NCBI RefSeq assembly: GCF_017051705.1
Contig: NZ_JAFIDJ010000004.1
Span: forward strand, 1 to 64,000
Direction of reading: 5' to 3'
Length of the DNA stretch: 64,000 nt
Origin: Algoriphagus lutimaris
Lineage (GTDB): Bacteria > Bacteroidota > Bacteroidia > Cytophagales > Cyclobacteriaceae
How positions within the stretch are numbered: position 1 is the first letter of the stretch; each line of letters starts with the position of its first letter. The translations under genes were made by a program, and so were the position numbers. The notes beneath the pieces are model-generated. The model searched no databases, had not been told where the DNA came from, and was given only the letters and a program-made list of their open reading frames with translations. Shown here piece after piece: positions 54,486-62,853 of the stretch.

Positions 54486-55817
54486 ATGGAAAATAAGAAA
54501 CTGACAGACGATGAAAAATGGGCAAAAGCCCAAGCGGATATGGCTGTATTAAGTAAACAGCCTGGTTCTTTTGTTTCAGAAGCTTCAACACCTATTTCAA
54601 AATTAAAACAACCACTTTCAAAGGACGACTATTACAAAGTAAGTCAGCGTTTTGGTTTTTGGCCCATGCAACTAGCAGGTGATGATGCAGCTTATTATTA
54701 CCTGCACATGCCACAATTCATGAATCAGCAAGTTATTATGCCTGCTGACGATGTTGCTAAACTGGAGCGAAATATCGATCCCAGGATTGAAAACCTTACG
54801 TTTAAAACAGCTGAAGGTAATCAGACGGAGAAACTAAAAGACTTTTTGTTTGGTAAGTCCAGAAAACAAGCCATCATGATGATGCATAAGGGGAAAGTGG
54901 TTTTTGAATCTTTCCCAGGTATGAATCCCAACGATTTACACATTTGGATGTCCGCAGGTAAGACTCCCCTATCTCTGGTGTTTACACAAATTGTTGCTGA
55001 AGGAAAAGTTGATATGCAGGAAATGTGCAGCAAATATGTACCCGAACTTCAGGATACCGTATGGGATGAAATTCCGGTGTGGACAGCAGCCACCATGTGT
55101 GTGGGACTGGATATTGAAGAAACATTCAAGTCCATATTAATGCCAGGATCGTGGATCAATAATTTTCATAGCACATTTTTAGGCCTGTACAATGTTCCTT
55201 ATATGAAACAATTGCAAACGGCTAAAAAACTACCAAATGGTGAAAAACCTGGGGGGCCAAGTACGATGCGCTATTCATCAGCAGATACTTTAGTGCTTCA
55301 ATACATCTGCGAGCAAGTAGAAAACAAACCATTTGGCACTATACTGCAAGAGCGTGTTTGGTCAAAAGTTGGTTTCCGTATGCCAGCCTTCTTATGTCTT
55401 GCCCCAGATGGCACAGGGGTAGGTTATGGTATGTTTAGCTCTACGGCAGAAGACATGCTGAAGTTTGCCATGTTATACACGCCAAGTTGGAACAAAGTAG
55501 CTAAAGAGCAAATTATTACCGAGGACATGTGGAAGGTTTTCCACGAAACCGGAAAGAATGAAGTTTATAAAGATACGGAAGAACAACATATGGCAACCCA
55601 ATGGTATGGAGAAGCGCCACCAAAAAATGGAATTCAGTGGGATAATGTATTTGATGATGGTGCCATGTTTAAACACGGAAACAATGGTCAAGGGATTTAT
55701 GTAGATCCAAAACGTGATTTCTGCGCCATAGGTTTTGGTGTTGCTGCCAATACATCGGGAACAGATTATGCACCTGGCTTTATGAGAACAGCTGCTAAAT
55801 TATTAGCAGGCGAATAA
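54486..55817 (+). CDS. Serine hydrolase of beta-lactamase fold (copy 2)
   Basis: The 443-residue protein has S-x-x-K as S156-A-G-K159 (WMSAGKTPLSLV), YSS in MRYSSADTLVL and HGN in FKHGNNGQGIYVDP. It resembles the preceding gene along its length (for example LLYTPSWNKVAKEQ in both). No signal peptide is present. As in its neighbours, the second motif has YSS or YAS where class C enzymes have Y-A/S-N, which suggests altered deacylation or a different reaction, such as transesterification. Function unproven. Confidence 0.87.
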   Translation: MENKKLTDDEKWAKAQADMAVLSKQPGSFVSEASTPISKLKQPLSKDDYYKVSQRFGFWPMQLAGDDAAYYYLHMPQFMNQQVIMPADDVAKLERNIDPRIENLTFKTAEGNQTEKLKDFLFGKSRKQAIMMMHKGKVVFESFPGMNPNDLHIWMSAGKTPLSLVFTQIVAEGKVDMQEMCSKYVPELQDTVWDEIPVWTAATMCVGLDIEETFKSILMPGSWINNFHSTFLGLYNVPYMKQLQTAKKLPNGEKPGGPSTMRYSSADTLVLQYICEQVENKPFGTILQERVWSKVGFRMPAFLCLAPDGTGVGYGMFSSTAEDMLKFAMLYTPSWNKVAKEQIITEDMWKVFHETGKNEVYKDTEEQHMATQWYGEAPPKNGIQWDNVFDDGAMFKHGNNGQGIYVDPKRDFCAIGFGVAANTSGTDYAPGFMRTAAKLLAGE

Positions 55818-55849
55818 TGCTTAAATGTTTGATTTAAAAATAGGAGAAT

Positions 55850-57157
55850 ATGAAAAATCCAAAAGTAATAGAAGATGCTTTAAAAGTTGATGGAGCAAGA
55901 GTAACACTACCCGTTAGTGCAGCAATAACAAAAGAAGTTTTTACACCGGAATACGTAGACAAAGCACGTAAAAGCTGGAATAATTTTCACTTCCAAATGG
56001 GCGGAGATCATGCTTTATACTACGCCATGCACTTGCAGGAATTCATGTATGCATCTGAATCTGCTCCAAGTATGGAGTATAGACCTCTTGAGCGAAATAT
56101 CAGACCGGAAATCCGCAATGTTAGACAGCAAACGAGCAAGGGTAATATTACTTTGGAAGAGTACATGAATGATCCCCTATATCGTGCACAGGGTATGATG
56201 ATGATCCACAAAGGAAAGGTGGTTTATGAAAGCTATCCGGGTATGCGTCCAACAGACCGCCACTTAACTTCCTCTACGGGAAAGATTACCTGTGGACTTG
56301 TAATAGCGCAAATGATCAAAGAAGGTAAGATCGATGTCAATAAAAATATTGCTGATTATATTCCTGAATTAAAAAATACGGCTTGGGATGGAGTTACTGT
56401 TTATAGTGTGGCAAACATGTGTACAGCTCTGGACAACGAAGAAACCATCGAGCATATTCTACAGCCTGACTCAGCGGTTACACGTTTTCTTGCTGCCTGT
56501 GCAGGTACCCCAAGGGCCACAACCGGAAAACTGGAAACCTGGCTAGAGGTGGCTCAGGATCAACAAAAATTACCGGGTAATGAAAAGCAAGGCGAAGTCA
56601 TGCGTTATGCATCTATCAATACTGCTATACTAACTAAGTTGGCTGAAAACGTAGAAAACAAGACTTGGGGATTGATTTTTGAAGAGCGTGTTTGGTCAAA
56701 AGTACATGCAAGAAGATCTGTATTGTTTCCATTGAGTCCAACCGGATTCGCGCTGCCACTTGGCTTTGTTGCTGTTACCCTGGAAGATTATACGCGATTT
56801 GCCACGATGTTTACACCAAGCTGGAATGCCGTTTCTTCTGAACGCATAGTTGATGAAGATCTATTGAAAGTTTTCTATGATAATATAGATAAAGATCGTT
56901 ATGCCAAAGGTGCTAAAATTGAAACATCAAGAATAGACTTCAACGAAGCAGCAACAGGAAATACCTTACAATGGGATTACGTCTGGGAAGATGGTGCGAT
57001 GGCCAAAAGTGGTAACCTATGTCAAATGATTTATGTAGATCCAAAGCGTGATTTTGCAAGTGTATTCTTCTCAATGACTCCATTTGTAGATGGCTACGGT
57101 GAGTTCAAGGCTGGTGCATTTCAACGTGCTGCTGCAAAAATGCTTAACGGAGAATAA
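55850..57157 (+). CDS. Serine hydrolase of beta-lactamase fold (copy 3)
   Basis: The 435-residue relative of the two preceding genes has S142-T-G-K145 (TSSTGKITCGLV), YAS in MRYASINTAIL and SGN in place of HGN (AKSGNLCQMIYVDP). It keeps the FTPSWNAVSSE and MIYVDPKRDF segments common to the set. No signal peptide. The changed third motif (SGN) shows it has diverged and probably has a different substrate. Together the three copies form a tandem family inside one operon. Confidence 0.86.
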   Translation: MKNPKVIEDALKVDGARVTLPVSAAITKEVFTPEYVDKARKSWNNFHFQMGGDHALYYAMHLQEFMYASESAPSMEYRPLERNIRPEIRNVRQQTSKGNITLEEYMNDPLYRAQGMMMIHKGKVVYESYPGMRPTDRHLTSSTGKITCGLVIAQMIKEGKIDVNKNIADYIPELKNTAWDGVTVYSVANMCTALDNEETIEHILQPDSAVTRFLAACAGTPRATTGKLETWLEVAQDQQKLPGNEKQGEVMRYASINTAILTKLAENVENKTWGLIFEERVWSKVHARRSVLFPLSPTGFALPLGFVAVTLEDYTRFATMFTPSWNAVSSERIVDEDLLKVFYDNIDKDRYAKGAKIETSRIDFNEAATGNTLQWDYVWEDGAMAKSGNLCQMIYVDPKRDFASVFFSMTPFVDGYGEFKAGAFQRAAAKMLNGE

Positions 57158-57220
57158 TAAAAAATAAACGAAAATCTTGGAAGACCAAAAAATTAAATTT
57201 TCAATTAAAACCAAAAAACC

Positions 57221-58153
57221 ATGAAAGAAACACAAGCAGTATTTGCAGACAAAAGCATTTCTGAAAAAATTGAAAGAATTTCACAAGGACTAGTTGGTCG
57301 CATTGGTGTGGCCGCACAGGATCTTGACTCAGGGCTTAGGGTCACCTTAAATGGCGATGAAACGTTTGTAATGGCAAGTACCTATAAAGTGGCCATTGCA
57401 GTCACCGTACTTCGCCAAGTTGATGAAGGAAAGCTTAAACTGACGGATTTAATTGATTGCCCAGCAGAAAAGATGGTTGCAGGACCTAATCCGCTCGTTA
57501 CTTATTTATTTCATCCCGGGGTTAAGTTATCTGTAGCAAATCTAATTGAGCCGATGATAACGGATAGCGACAATTCAGCAACAGATTTTTTACTTGAATT
57601 AGTTGGAGGTCCTGAAGTTGTAACACAGATGTTGCGCAGTCTAGGAATCACAGATTTTCGTGTTGATCGCTATGTATCCGAAATCTTAAGGGACTTTTAT
57701 GGTTTAGAAGAGAGGCTCTTCCAACCTTTTGCTGAAGTAGCATATGCCAAACACCCAGAAGTCTTATCAAAGCTCGCAGATGTAAACCTTGATTATGAAA
57801 AGGACCCGCGTGACCACACCACACCAAATGCTATGTTGCAATTGCTTCTGGCTATCGACAATGGAACGGCCTTAAGTGAAAAAAGTCGAGAATTCCTTTT
57901 AAGTGTTATGTCCCGCACCACTACAGGTGTGAAAAGACTACATGGCCTTTTACCAAAAGGAACCCCGGTTGCAGACAAAACAGGAACCATTGGCGGTGTG
58001 GCTAATGACGTGGGCTTTATTACATTACCTGATGGAAGACGCTTTGCTATTGCGGTATTCACCAATAGCAGTACAACATCCGAAGCTGATCGAGAAAGAG
58101 CTATTGCTGAAGTAGCCCGTTCTTTGTATGACTTTTATTATTTAAAGTCTTAA
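57221..58153 (+). CDS. Class A beta-lactamase-fold serine hydrolase, no signal peptide
   Basis: The 310-residue protein has the class A motifs S53-T-Y-K56 (MASTYKVAIA), S116-D-N118 (TDSDNSATD) and K253-T-G (ADKTGTIG). It has no export signal (MKETQAVFADKSISEKIERI), whereas true beta-lactamases are periplasmic. I could not find the usual class A E-x-x-x-N around residue 165 with confidence, so antibiotic resistance is not implied. A role on a cytoplasmic or imported peptide-like substrate is more consistent with its neighbours. A perfect 21-bp tandem duplication covers its stop codon. Confidence 0.85.
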   Translation: MKETQAVFADKSISEKIERISQGLVGRIGVAAQDLDSGLRVTLNGDETFVMASTYKVAIAVTVLRQVDEGKLKLTDLIDCPAEKMVAGPNPLVTYLFHPGVKLSVANLIEPMITDSDNSATDFLLELVGGPEVVTQMLRSLGITDFRVDRYVSEILRDFYGLEERLFQPFAEVAYAKHPEVLSKLADVNLDYEKDPRDHTTPNAMLQLLLAIDNGTALSEKSREFLLSVMSRTTTGVKRLHGLLPKGTPVADKTGTIGGVANDVGFITLPDGRRFAIAVFTNSSTTSEADRERAIAEVARSLYDFYYLKS

Positions 58154-58174
58154 TTTTATTATTTAAAGTCTTAA
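58133..58174. repeat. Perfect 21-bp tandem duplication over a stop codon
   Basis: TTTTATTATTTAAAGTCTTAA occurs twice in direct succession. The first copy holds the last codons and TAA of the class A-like hydrolase gene. A recent slippage or duplication event. Confidence 0.9.
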
Positions 58175-58211
58175 GTCAAATGCAATTATTAATAGTAAAA
58201 AGCGAAAAATC

Positions 58212-59645
58212 ATGAATAAAAGTCAACAAATCAAAATGACAAAAGAAGAGGGCAAAGCGACCTTCGATAGGGTTGTCGCTGAGGCGAAGAAAATCATGGA
58301 AGAAATGCACGTTCCGGGAATGGCTCTTGGCGTCATTCATGGAAGCAACTCTTTTAGTACAGGTATTGGAATTACCAAGGTAGGCACAAAAGAGGCCGTT
58401 ACCCCAGATACGCTTTTCCAGATGTGTTCTGTGTCAAAAACCTTCCTTTCGACGGTGGCCATGCAGCAGTCCGAACAAGGTCTTCTGGATTTAAATGCAC
58501 GCGTAGTCGAAATCCTGCCGTGGTGGAGGGTCGCAGATGCCGATGCAACGTCAAAAGCACGGGTCGTTGACCTATTTCACCATCGCGCTGGCTGGGATGG
58601 TGACCATGGGTTCCTTCCTGTTCCTCCGGGTGGGTCAATCAGCGAGAAGGTCACGCTCCAAGGGGCTTACCTCAAGCAGATCTATCCCTTCGGTCAAACC
58701 TGGATGTACAATAACTCCGCCATCACTTTCGCTGGCCATGTGGTGTCGCATGTCGGCGGAAAACCGATTGAGAACTTAGTAGAAGAGCATCTGCTGAAAC
58801 CGCTGGGAATGGATTCATCATCTTACAACTATGACACCACCCCCCCGGCTGAAAACTACGCATGGGGTCATCCGCCGATCTACGGGGAAGGCAACATCAA
58901 TGATCTTAAGCCGATCTTTATGCCGTTCCCAATTACATCCGGAGCATCAGGCGGTATACGATCTACGGTTACTGACATGTTGAAGTACGCCCGTTTCCAG
59001 TTAGATGGAAAGGACGCTTCCGGGAACCAACTTTTGTCCAAAAAGGCACTGGACTATGCCCATGCTCCTGCAGTCGAAGCTATGGCCGGCGACTTTACCG
59101 GACTAACATGGTTCGTCCACGACTACGACGGGGTAATCAGCCCTAACCACGGTGGGACCTGGGTCGGCACGCGTTCCTATCTGCAGCTGATCCCCGATCA
59201 CGACTTTGCCCTGGTGATTTTGGTCAACAGCGATCGCGGAGCCGAGGCCTACAATAAAGTTGCGGACGTAATGGTCAAAGCCTTCACGAAACTCGAGGCC
59301 AAGCATCCGGTCGCAACGGGTGTTGATCCGTCTGTGCTAGACCCCTTCGTAGGCGTTTTCAAGGGCAATTCCCAGAATATCGAGATACGGAAAGAGGGCG
59401 ACAAATATGTGTTTGTCCAGTTCTCCGCATTGACCAAGGGAAAGGATCCCGCGCCTGCTAATGTGGCCAATACGGCAGAGGGCTGGTTCATCATCACCGA
59501 GGGCCCGAACGAGGGAGCCGTTGGCGAATTGCTCGAAGATCCGTCTGGCGCACTCAACTACGTGCGATTCAACCACCGGATCTTTATTCGTGGAGAAGGA
59601 GCGGTCGACGAATTCTCACTTGCCGGATCGGTATTCGACAAATAA
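58212..59645 (+). CDS. Serine hydrolase of beta-lactamase fold with C-terminal beta-domain (tandem copy a)
   Basis: The 477-residue protein has S73-V-S-K76 (MCSVSKTFLS), Y-N-N (WMYNNSAITFAGHVVSHVGG) and HGG (PNHGGTWVGTRS): a complete class C-type site with the normal Y-x-N. The last about 100 residues (LDPFVGVFKGNSQNIEIRKE then GDKYVFVQFSAL) form a DUF3471-like beta-domain. No signal peptide. The gene is visibly richer in GC than its neighbours. It is nearly identical in the main part to the next gene, so it arose by recent tandem duplication. Probably a D-aminopeptidase or esterase; not tested. Confidence 0.88.
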   Translation: MNKSQQIKMTKEEGKATFDRVVAEAKKIMEEMHVPGMALGVIHGSNSFSTGIGITKVGTKEAVTPDTLFQMCSVSKTFLSTVAMQQSEQGLLDLNARVVEILPWWRVADADATSKARVVDLFHHRAGWDGDHGFLPVPPGGSISEKVTLQGAYLKQIYPFGQTWMYNNSAITFAGHVVSHVGGKPIENLVEEHLLKPLGMDSSSYNYDTTPPAENYAWGHPPIYGEGNINDLKPIFMPFPITSGASGGIRSTVTDMLKYARFQLDGKDASGNQLLSKKALDYAHAPAVEAMAGDFTGLTWFVHDYDGVISPNHGGTWVGTRSYLQLIPDHDFALVILVNSDRGAEAYNKVADVMVKAFTKLEAKHPVATGVDPSVLDPFVGVFKGNSQNIEIRKEGDKYVFVQFSALTKGKDPAPANVANTAEGWFIITEGPNEGAVGELLEDPSGALNYVRFNHRIFIRGEGAVDEFSLAGSVFDK

Positions 59646-59737
59646 CCTGTTCGGCTTAGGATCTATCAATTCACGCCTGAAAGAAGTCCATGCTCTTGAA
59701 GATTTCCCTGGTTTGTGGATCCCATGCTCGATAATTT

Positions 59738-59772
59738 AGTCATCCTCTTTTTGAGAGGATGACTATTTTTTT
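59738..59772 (+). terminator. Rho-independent terminator or attenuator between the two tandem hydrolases
   Basis: The stem AGTCATCCTCT / AGAGGATGACT with a five-base loop is followed by ATTTTTTTT. It lies inside an otherwise co-directional cluster, so read-through or a separate promoter must serve the following genes. Confidence 0.85.
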
Positions 59773-59792
59773 TATAATTTGAAAAAAAAAAT

Positions 59793-61301
59793 ATGAAACA
59801 AAATATGAAACTACTATTTACTGTAGTAATAGCTTCATTACTTGCAGTTCAACCGTCACATGCCCAGAAAAAGCAACCGTCTAAAAAAACAATGACAGAG
59901 AAGAAGGGCCAGAAGACCTTTGATGCGGTTCTCGCCGAAACTGCTGAACTGATCAAGGAAATGAAAATCCCGGGGCTTGCTGTCGGGGTCATCCATGGGC
60001 CTAACACCTACAGCGCCGGACTCGGTGTCACGAACGTAACTACCGGAGAACCCGTTACCCCCAATACGCAATTTCAAATTGGCTCTGTGACAAAAACCTT
60101 CCTTTCTACGGTAGCCATGCAGTTGTCCGAACAGGGCAAACTGGATTTGAACGCGCGTGTCGTCGACATTCTGCCGTGGTGGAGGGTCGCGGATCCCGAG
60201 GCAACCTCGAAAGCGCGGGTCGTTGACCTGTTCCACCATCGCGCTGGCTGGTATGGCGACCATGGGTTCCTTCCTGTTCCTCCAGGTGGGTCAATCAGCG
60301 AGAAGGTTATGCTCCAAGCGGCTTACGTCCAGCAGATCTATCCGTTCGATCAAACCTGGATGTACAACAACACCAGTATCACCTTCGCTACCCATGTGGT
60401 GTCGCATGTCGGCGGAAAGCCGATCGAGACCCTGATCGAAGAGCACTTGCTCGACCCGCTCGGCATGGATTCGTCATCCTTTAATTACGACACTACCCCT
60501 CCGGCTGAAAACTACGCATGGGGTCATCCGCCAATCTACGGGGAAGGCAGCATCAGTGATCTAAAGCCGTACTACATTCCAATGATAAGAGAGTCCGCAG
60601 CCTCCGGCGGAATCCGGTCTACAGTTACCGACATGCTGAAGTACGCCCGTTTCCAGTTAGATGGAAAGGATGCTTCAGGGAACCAACTAATGTCTAAAGA
60701 AGCACTGGACTATGTCCACGCTCCTGCAGTCGAGGCTGAGACCGGCGACTTTACCGGGCTGACATGGTTCGTCCACGACTACGACGGGGTCACCAGCCCC
60801 AGCCACGGGGGAAATTGGCCCGGCACACGTTCTTTTCTGCAGCTAATCCCGGATCACGACTTTGCCGTGGTGGTTTTGGTCCACAGCGATCGCGGAGCTG
60901 AGGCCTACAAAAAAATTGCGAACGCAATGGTCAAAGCCTTCACGAAAATCGAGGCCAAGTCGCCGGTTGCAGCGGGCGTTGATCCGTCTGTGCTCGACCC
61001 CTTCGTTGGCGTCTTCAAGGGCAATTCCCAAAACATCGAGATCCGGAAAGAGGGCGACAAATATGTGTTTGTCCAGTTCTCCGCATTGACCCAAGGAGCG
61101 GATCCAGCGCCTGCCAATGTGGCCAACACGGCCGAGGGCTATTTTATCATCACCGAAGGCCCGAACGAGGGAGCCCTTGGCGAATTGCTCAAAGATCCGT
61201 CTGGAGAACTCAACTACGTGCGATTCAACCACCGGATCTTCATTCGGGGCGAAGGGGCGGTCGACGAGTTCGATCTCTCCGGGTCAGTATTCGACAAATA
61301 A
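59793..61301 (+). CDS. Secreted serine hydrolase of beta-lactamase fold (tandem copy b)
   Basis: The 502-residue protein is nearly the same as the preceding hydrolase but carries an added signal peptide (MKQNMKLLFTVVIASLLAVQ, then PSHAQ). The catalytic motifs are S98-V-T-K101, YNN (WMYNNTSITFATHVVSHVGG) and HGG (PSHGGNWPGTRS). The C-terminal beta-domain is also kept. The two copies share even the DNA following the stop codon, so a whole unit was duplicated. One copy would act in the periplasm and the other in the cytoplasm, a division by location. The base composition is again GC-rich. Confidence 0.88.
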   Translation: MKQNMKLLFTVVIASLLAVQPSHAQKKQPSKKTMTEKKGQKTFDAVLAETAELIKEMKIPGLAVGVIHGPNTYSAGLGVTNVTTGEPVTPNTQFQIGSVTKTFLSTVAMQLSEQGKLDLNARVVDILPWWRVADPEATSKARVVDLFHHRAGWYGDHGFLPVPPGGSISEKVMLQAAYVQQIYPFDQTWMYNNTSITFATHVVSHVGGKPIETLIEEHLLDPLGMDSSSFNYDTTPPAENYAWGHPPIYGEGSISDLKPYYIPMIRESAASGGIRSTVTDMLKYARFQLDGKDASGNQLMSKEALDYVHAPAVEAETGDFTGLTWFVHDYDGVTSPSHGGNWPGTRSFLQLIPDHDFAVVVLVHSDRGAEAYKKIANAMVKAFTKIEAKSPVAAGVDPSVLDPFVGVFKGNSQNIEIRKEGDKYVFVQFSALTQGADPAPANVANTAEGYFIITEGPNEGALGELLKDPSGELNYVRFNHRIFIRGEGAVDEFDLSGSVFDK

Positions 61302-61388
61302 CCTGTTCGGCAGAGGATATATCAATTCACGCCTGAAAGAATTTCATGTTCTTGAAGCAGTCTCTTGTTTGTAAATCCCGTGCATTGG

Positions 61389-61430
61389 GAATATAGCAAT
61401 CCTGGCCAAGCTAAAATCATTGATTTAAAT
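61389..61430. repeat. Upstream segment shared with 49129-49170
   Basis: GAATATAGCAATCCTGGCCA then AGCTAAAATCATTGATTTAAAT, homologous to the sequence ahead of the other imidazolonepropionase-like gene, about 12.3 kb away. Confidence 0.55.
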
Positions 61431-61484
61431 GACCTACTTAATTAATAATACATATAATGAAAAAATTAATTAAATAAATAGATT

Positions 61485-62825
61485 ATGAATATTAAATGGT
61501 CACTTGCATTCGCCATAATTTACATGATTAGGCTTGGCCTTTTTGCTCAGGAACAACCAAAGCAAATCACCTTGTTTACAAATGTACAAGTCTTTGACGG
61601 AACATCAGATCAACTGATCAAGGCAGATGTATTGGTTGAGGGAAACCTCATTAAGCAAATATCAAAAGAACCATTGATGGTTGTGCAAACCGACAATGTT
61701 AGCATTATCGATGGGCAGGGCATGACCCTTATGCCTGGTCTCATCGACAACCATTGGCATACGGTATTTAATTTCTGGCCGGTAAGCAAACTATTAAATA
61801 CAGATTTAGCGCACCTCGGCATCAATGCAGGCCACCATTCAGGAAAAACCCTGTTAAGAGGGTTTACTACGGTGAGAGATGTTGGGGGCAACTCTTTTGG
61901 TGTAAAAAAGGCTATAGATGAGGGCACCATTTTTGGTCCCAGGATATACCCTTCAGGACCCACGATTAGCCAAACTTCGGGGCATGGCGATTTTCTGGCG
62001 CCCAATGCAGTTCCTTCTAACCCGGATCAAGCATTAGATTACATTCAGAGAACAGGCCATACAATCATTGCGGATGGAGTGCCGGAAGTGACAAAAAGAA
62101 CCCGTGAGGCACTTAGAATGGGTGCTACCCAAATCAAAGTGATGGCTGGCGGTGGAGTATCTTCTTTGTACGACCCGCTGGATGTTACCCAATATACCAA
62201 GGCTGAGGCCGAGGCTATGGTTGAGGTCGCCGCAAGTTGGAACACTTATGTCGCCATCCATGCCAATACCGATGATGCAATTCAAATGTGGGTAAGAGCT
62301 GGCGCAAAATCCGTCGAACATGCTTTTCTGATCACCGAAGAAACCGCTAAACTCATGGCCGAGAAAGGTGCATGGTTTAGCATGCAGCCCATCATAAACG
62401 ATGAAGATGCCATTCGATTTGAAGACCCGATAAGCACAGCAAAATTTGTTGAAGTAACTGATGGTCTGGACAATGCGATTGCTTTAGCCAAAAAATATAA
62501 AGTGAAAACCGCATTCGGTACTGACATTCTCTTCGATGCCAAGTTGGGAGAAAAGCAAGGGAAATTACTCTCTAAACTGAAAAGATGGTACACTCCCTAC
62601 GAAATCCTGAAAATGGCCACTTCCGACAATGCCGAATTGGTGAAACTCTGCGGCCCTCGCGACCCCTACCCACATCCTATTGGGGTTATCAAGGAAGGTG
62701 CCTATGCAGATATGCTTTTAGTTAATGGAAATCCCCTAGAAAACATAGATCTGGTTGCCGATCCCGATAAAAACTTCGCCATCATCATGAAGGACGGGAA
62801 GATTTATAAAAAAACTTTAAACTAA
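61485..62825 (+). CDS. Secreted imidazolonepropionase-like amidohydrolase (copy 2)
   Basis: The 446-residue protein has a signal peptide ending GLFAQ, nearly the same leader as the gene at 49177. Metal ligands are GLIDNHWHTVF (H-x-H), the lysine in IKVMAGGGV, AIHANTDD, VEHAFLIT and AFGTDILF. The C-terminal strand AYADMLLVNGNPLENIDLV is typical. It probably hydrolyses a peptide- or amide-type substrate in the periplasm. It lies 28 bases before the M81 gene, so the two are probably co-transcribed. Confidence 0.87.
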   Translation: MNIKWSLAFAIIYMIRLGLFAQEQPKQITLFTNVQVFDGTSDQLIKADVLVEGNLIKQISKEPLMVVQTDNVSIIDGQGMTLMPGLIDNHWHTVFNFWPVSKLLNTDLAHLGINAGHHSGKTLLRGFTTVRDVGGNSFGVKKAIDEGTIFGPRIYPSGPTISQTSGHGDFLAPNAVPSNPDQALDYIQRTGHTIIADGVPEVTKRTREALRMGATQIKVMAGGGVSSLYDPLDVTQYTKAEAEAMVEVAASWNTYVAIHANTDDAIQMWVRAGAKSVEHAFLITEETAKLMAEKGAWFSMQPIINDEDAIRFEDPISTAKFVEVTDGLDNAIALAKKYKVKTAFGTDILFDAKLGEKQGKLLSKLKRWYTPYEILKMATSDNAELVKLCGPRDPYPHPIGVIKEGAYADMLLVNGNPLENIDLVADPDKNFAIIMKDGKIYKKTLN

Positions 62826-62853
62826 ATCATGTTTTTAATAGAAATCGAAAGAA

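Noticed and set aside
57221-58153. Antibiotic resistance beta-lactamase
   Set aside because: The motifs fit the fold, but the lack of an export signal and the hydrolase cluster around it argue against a resistance role.
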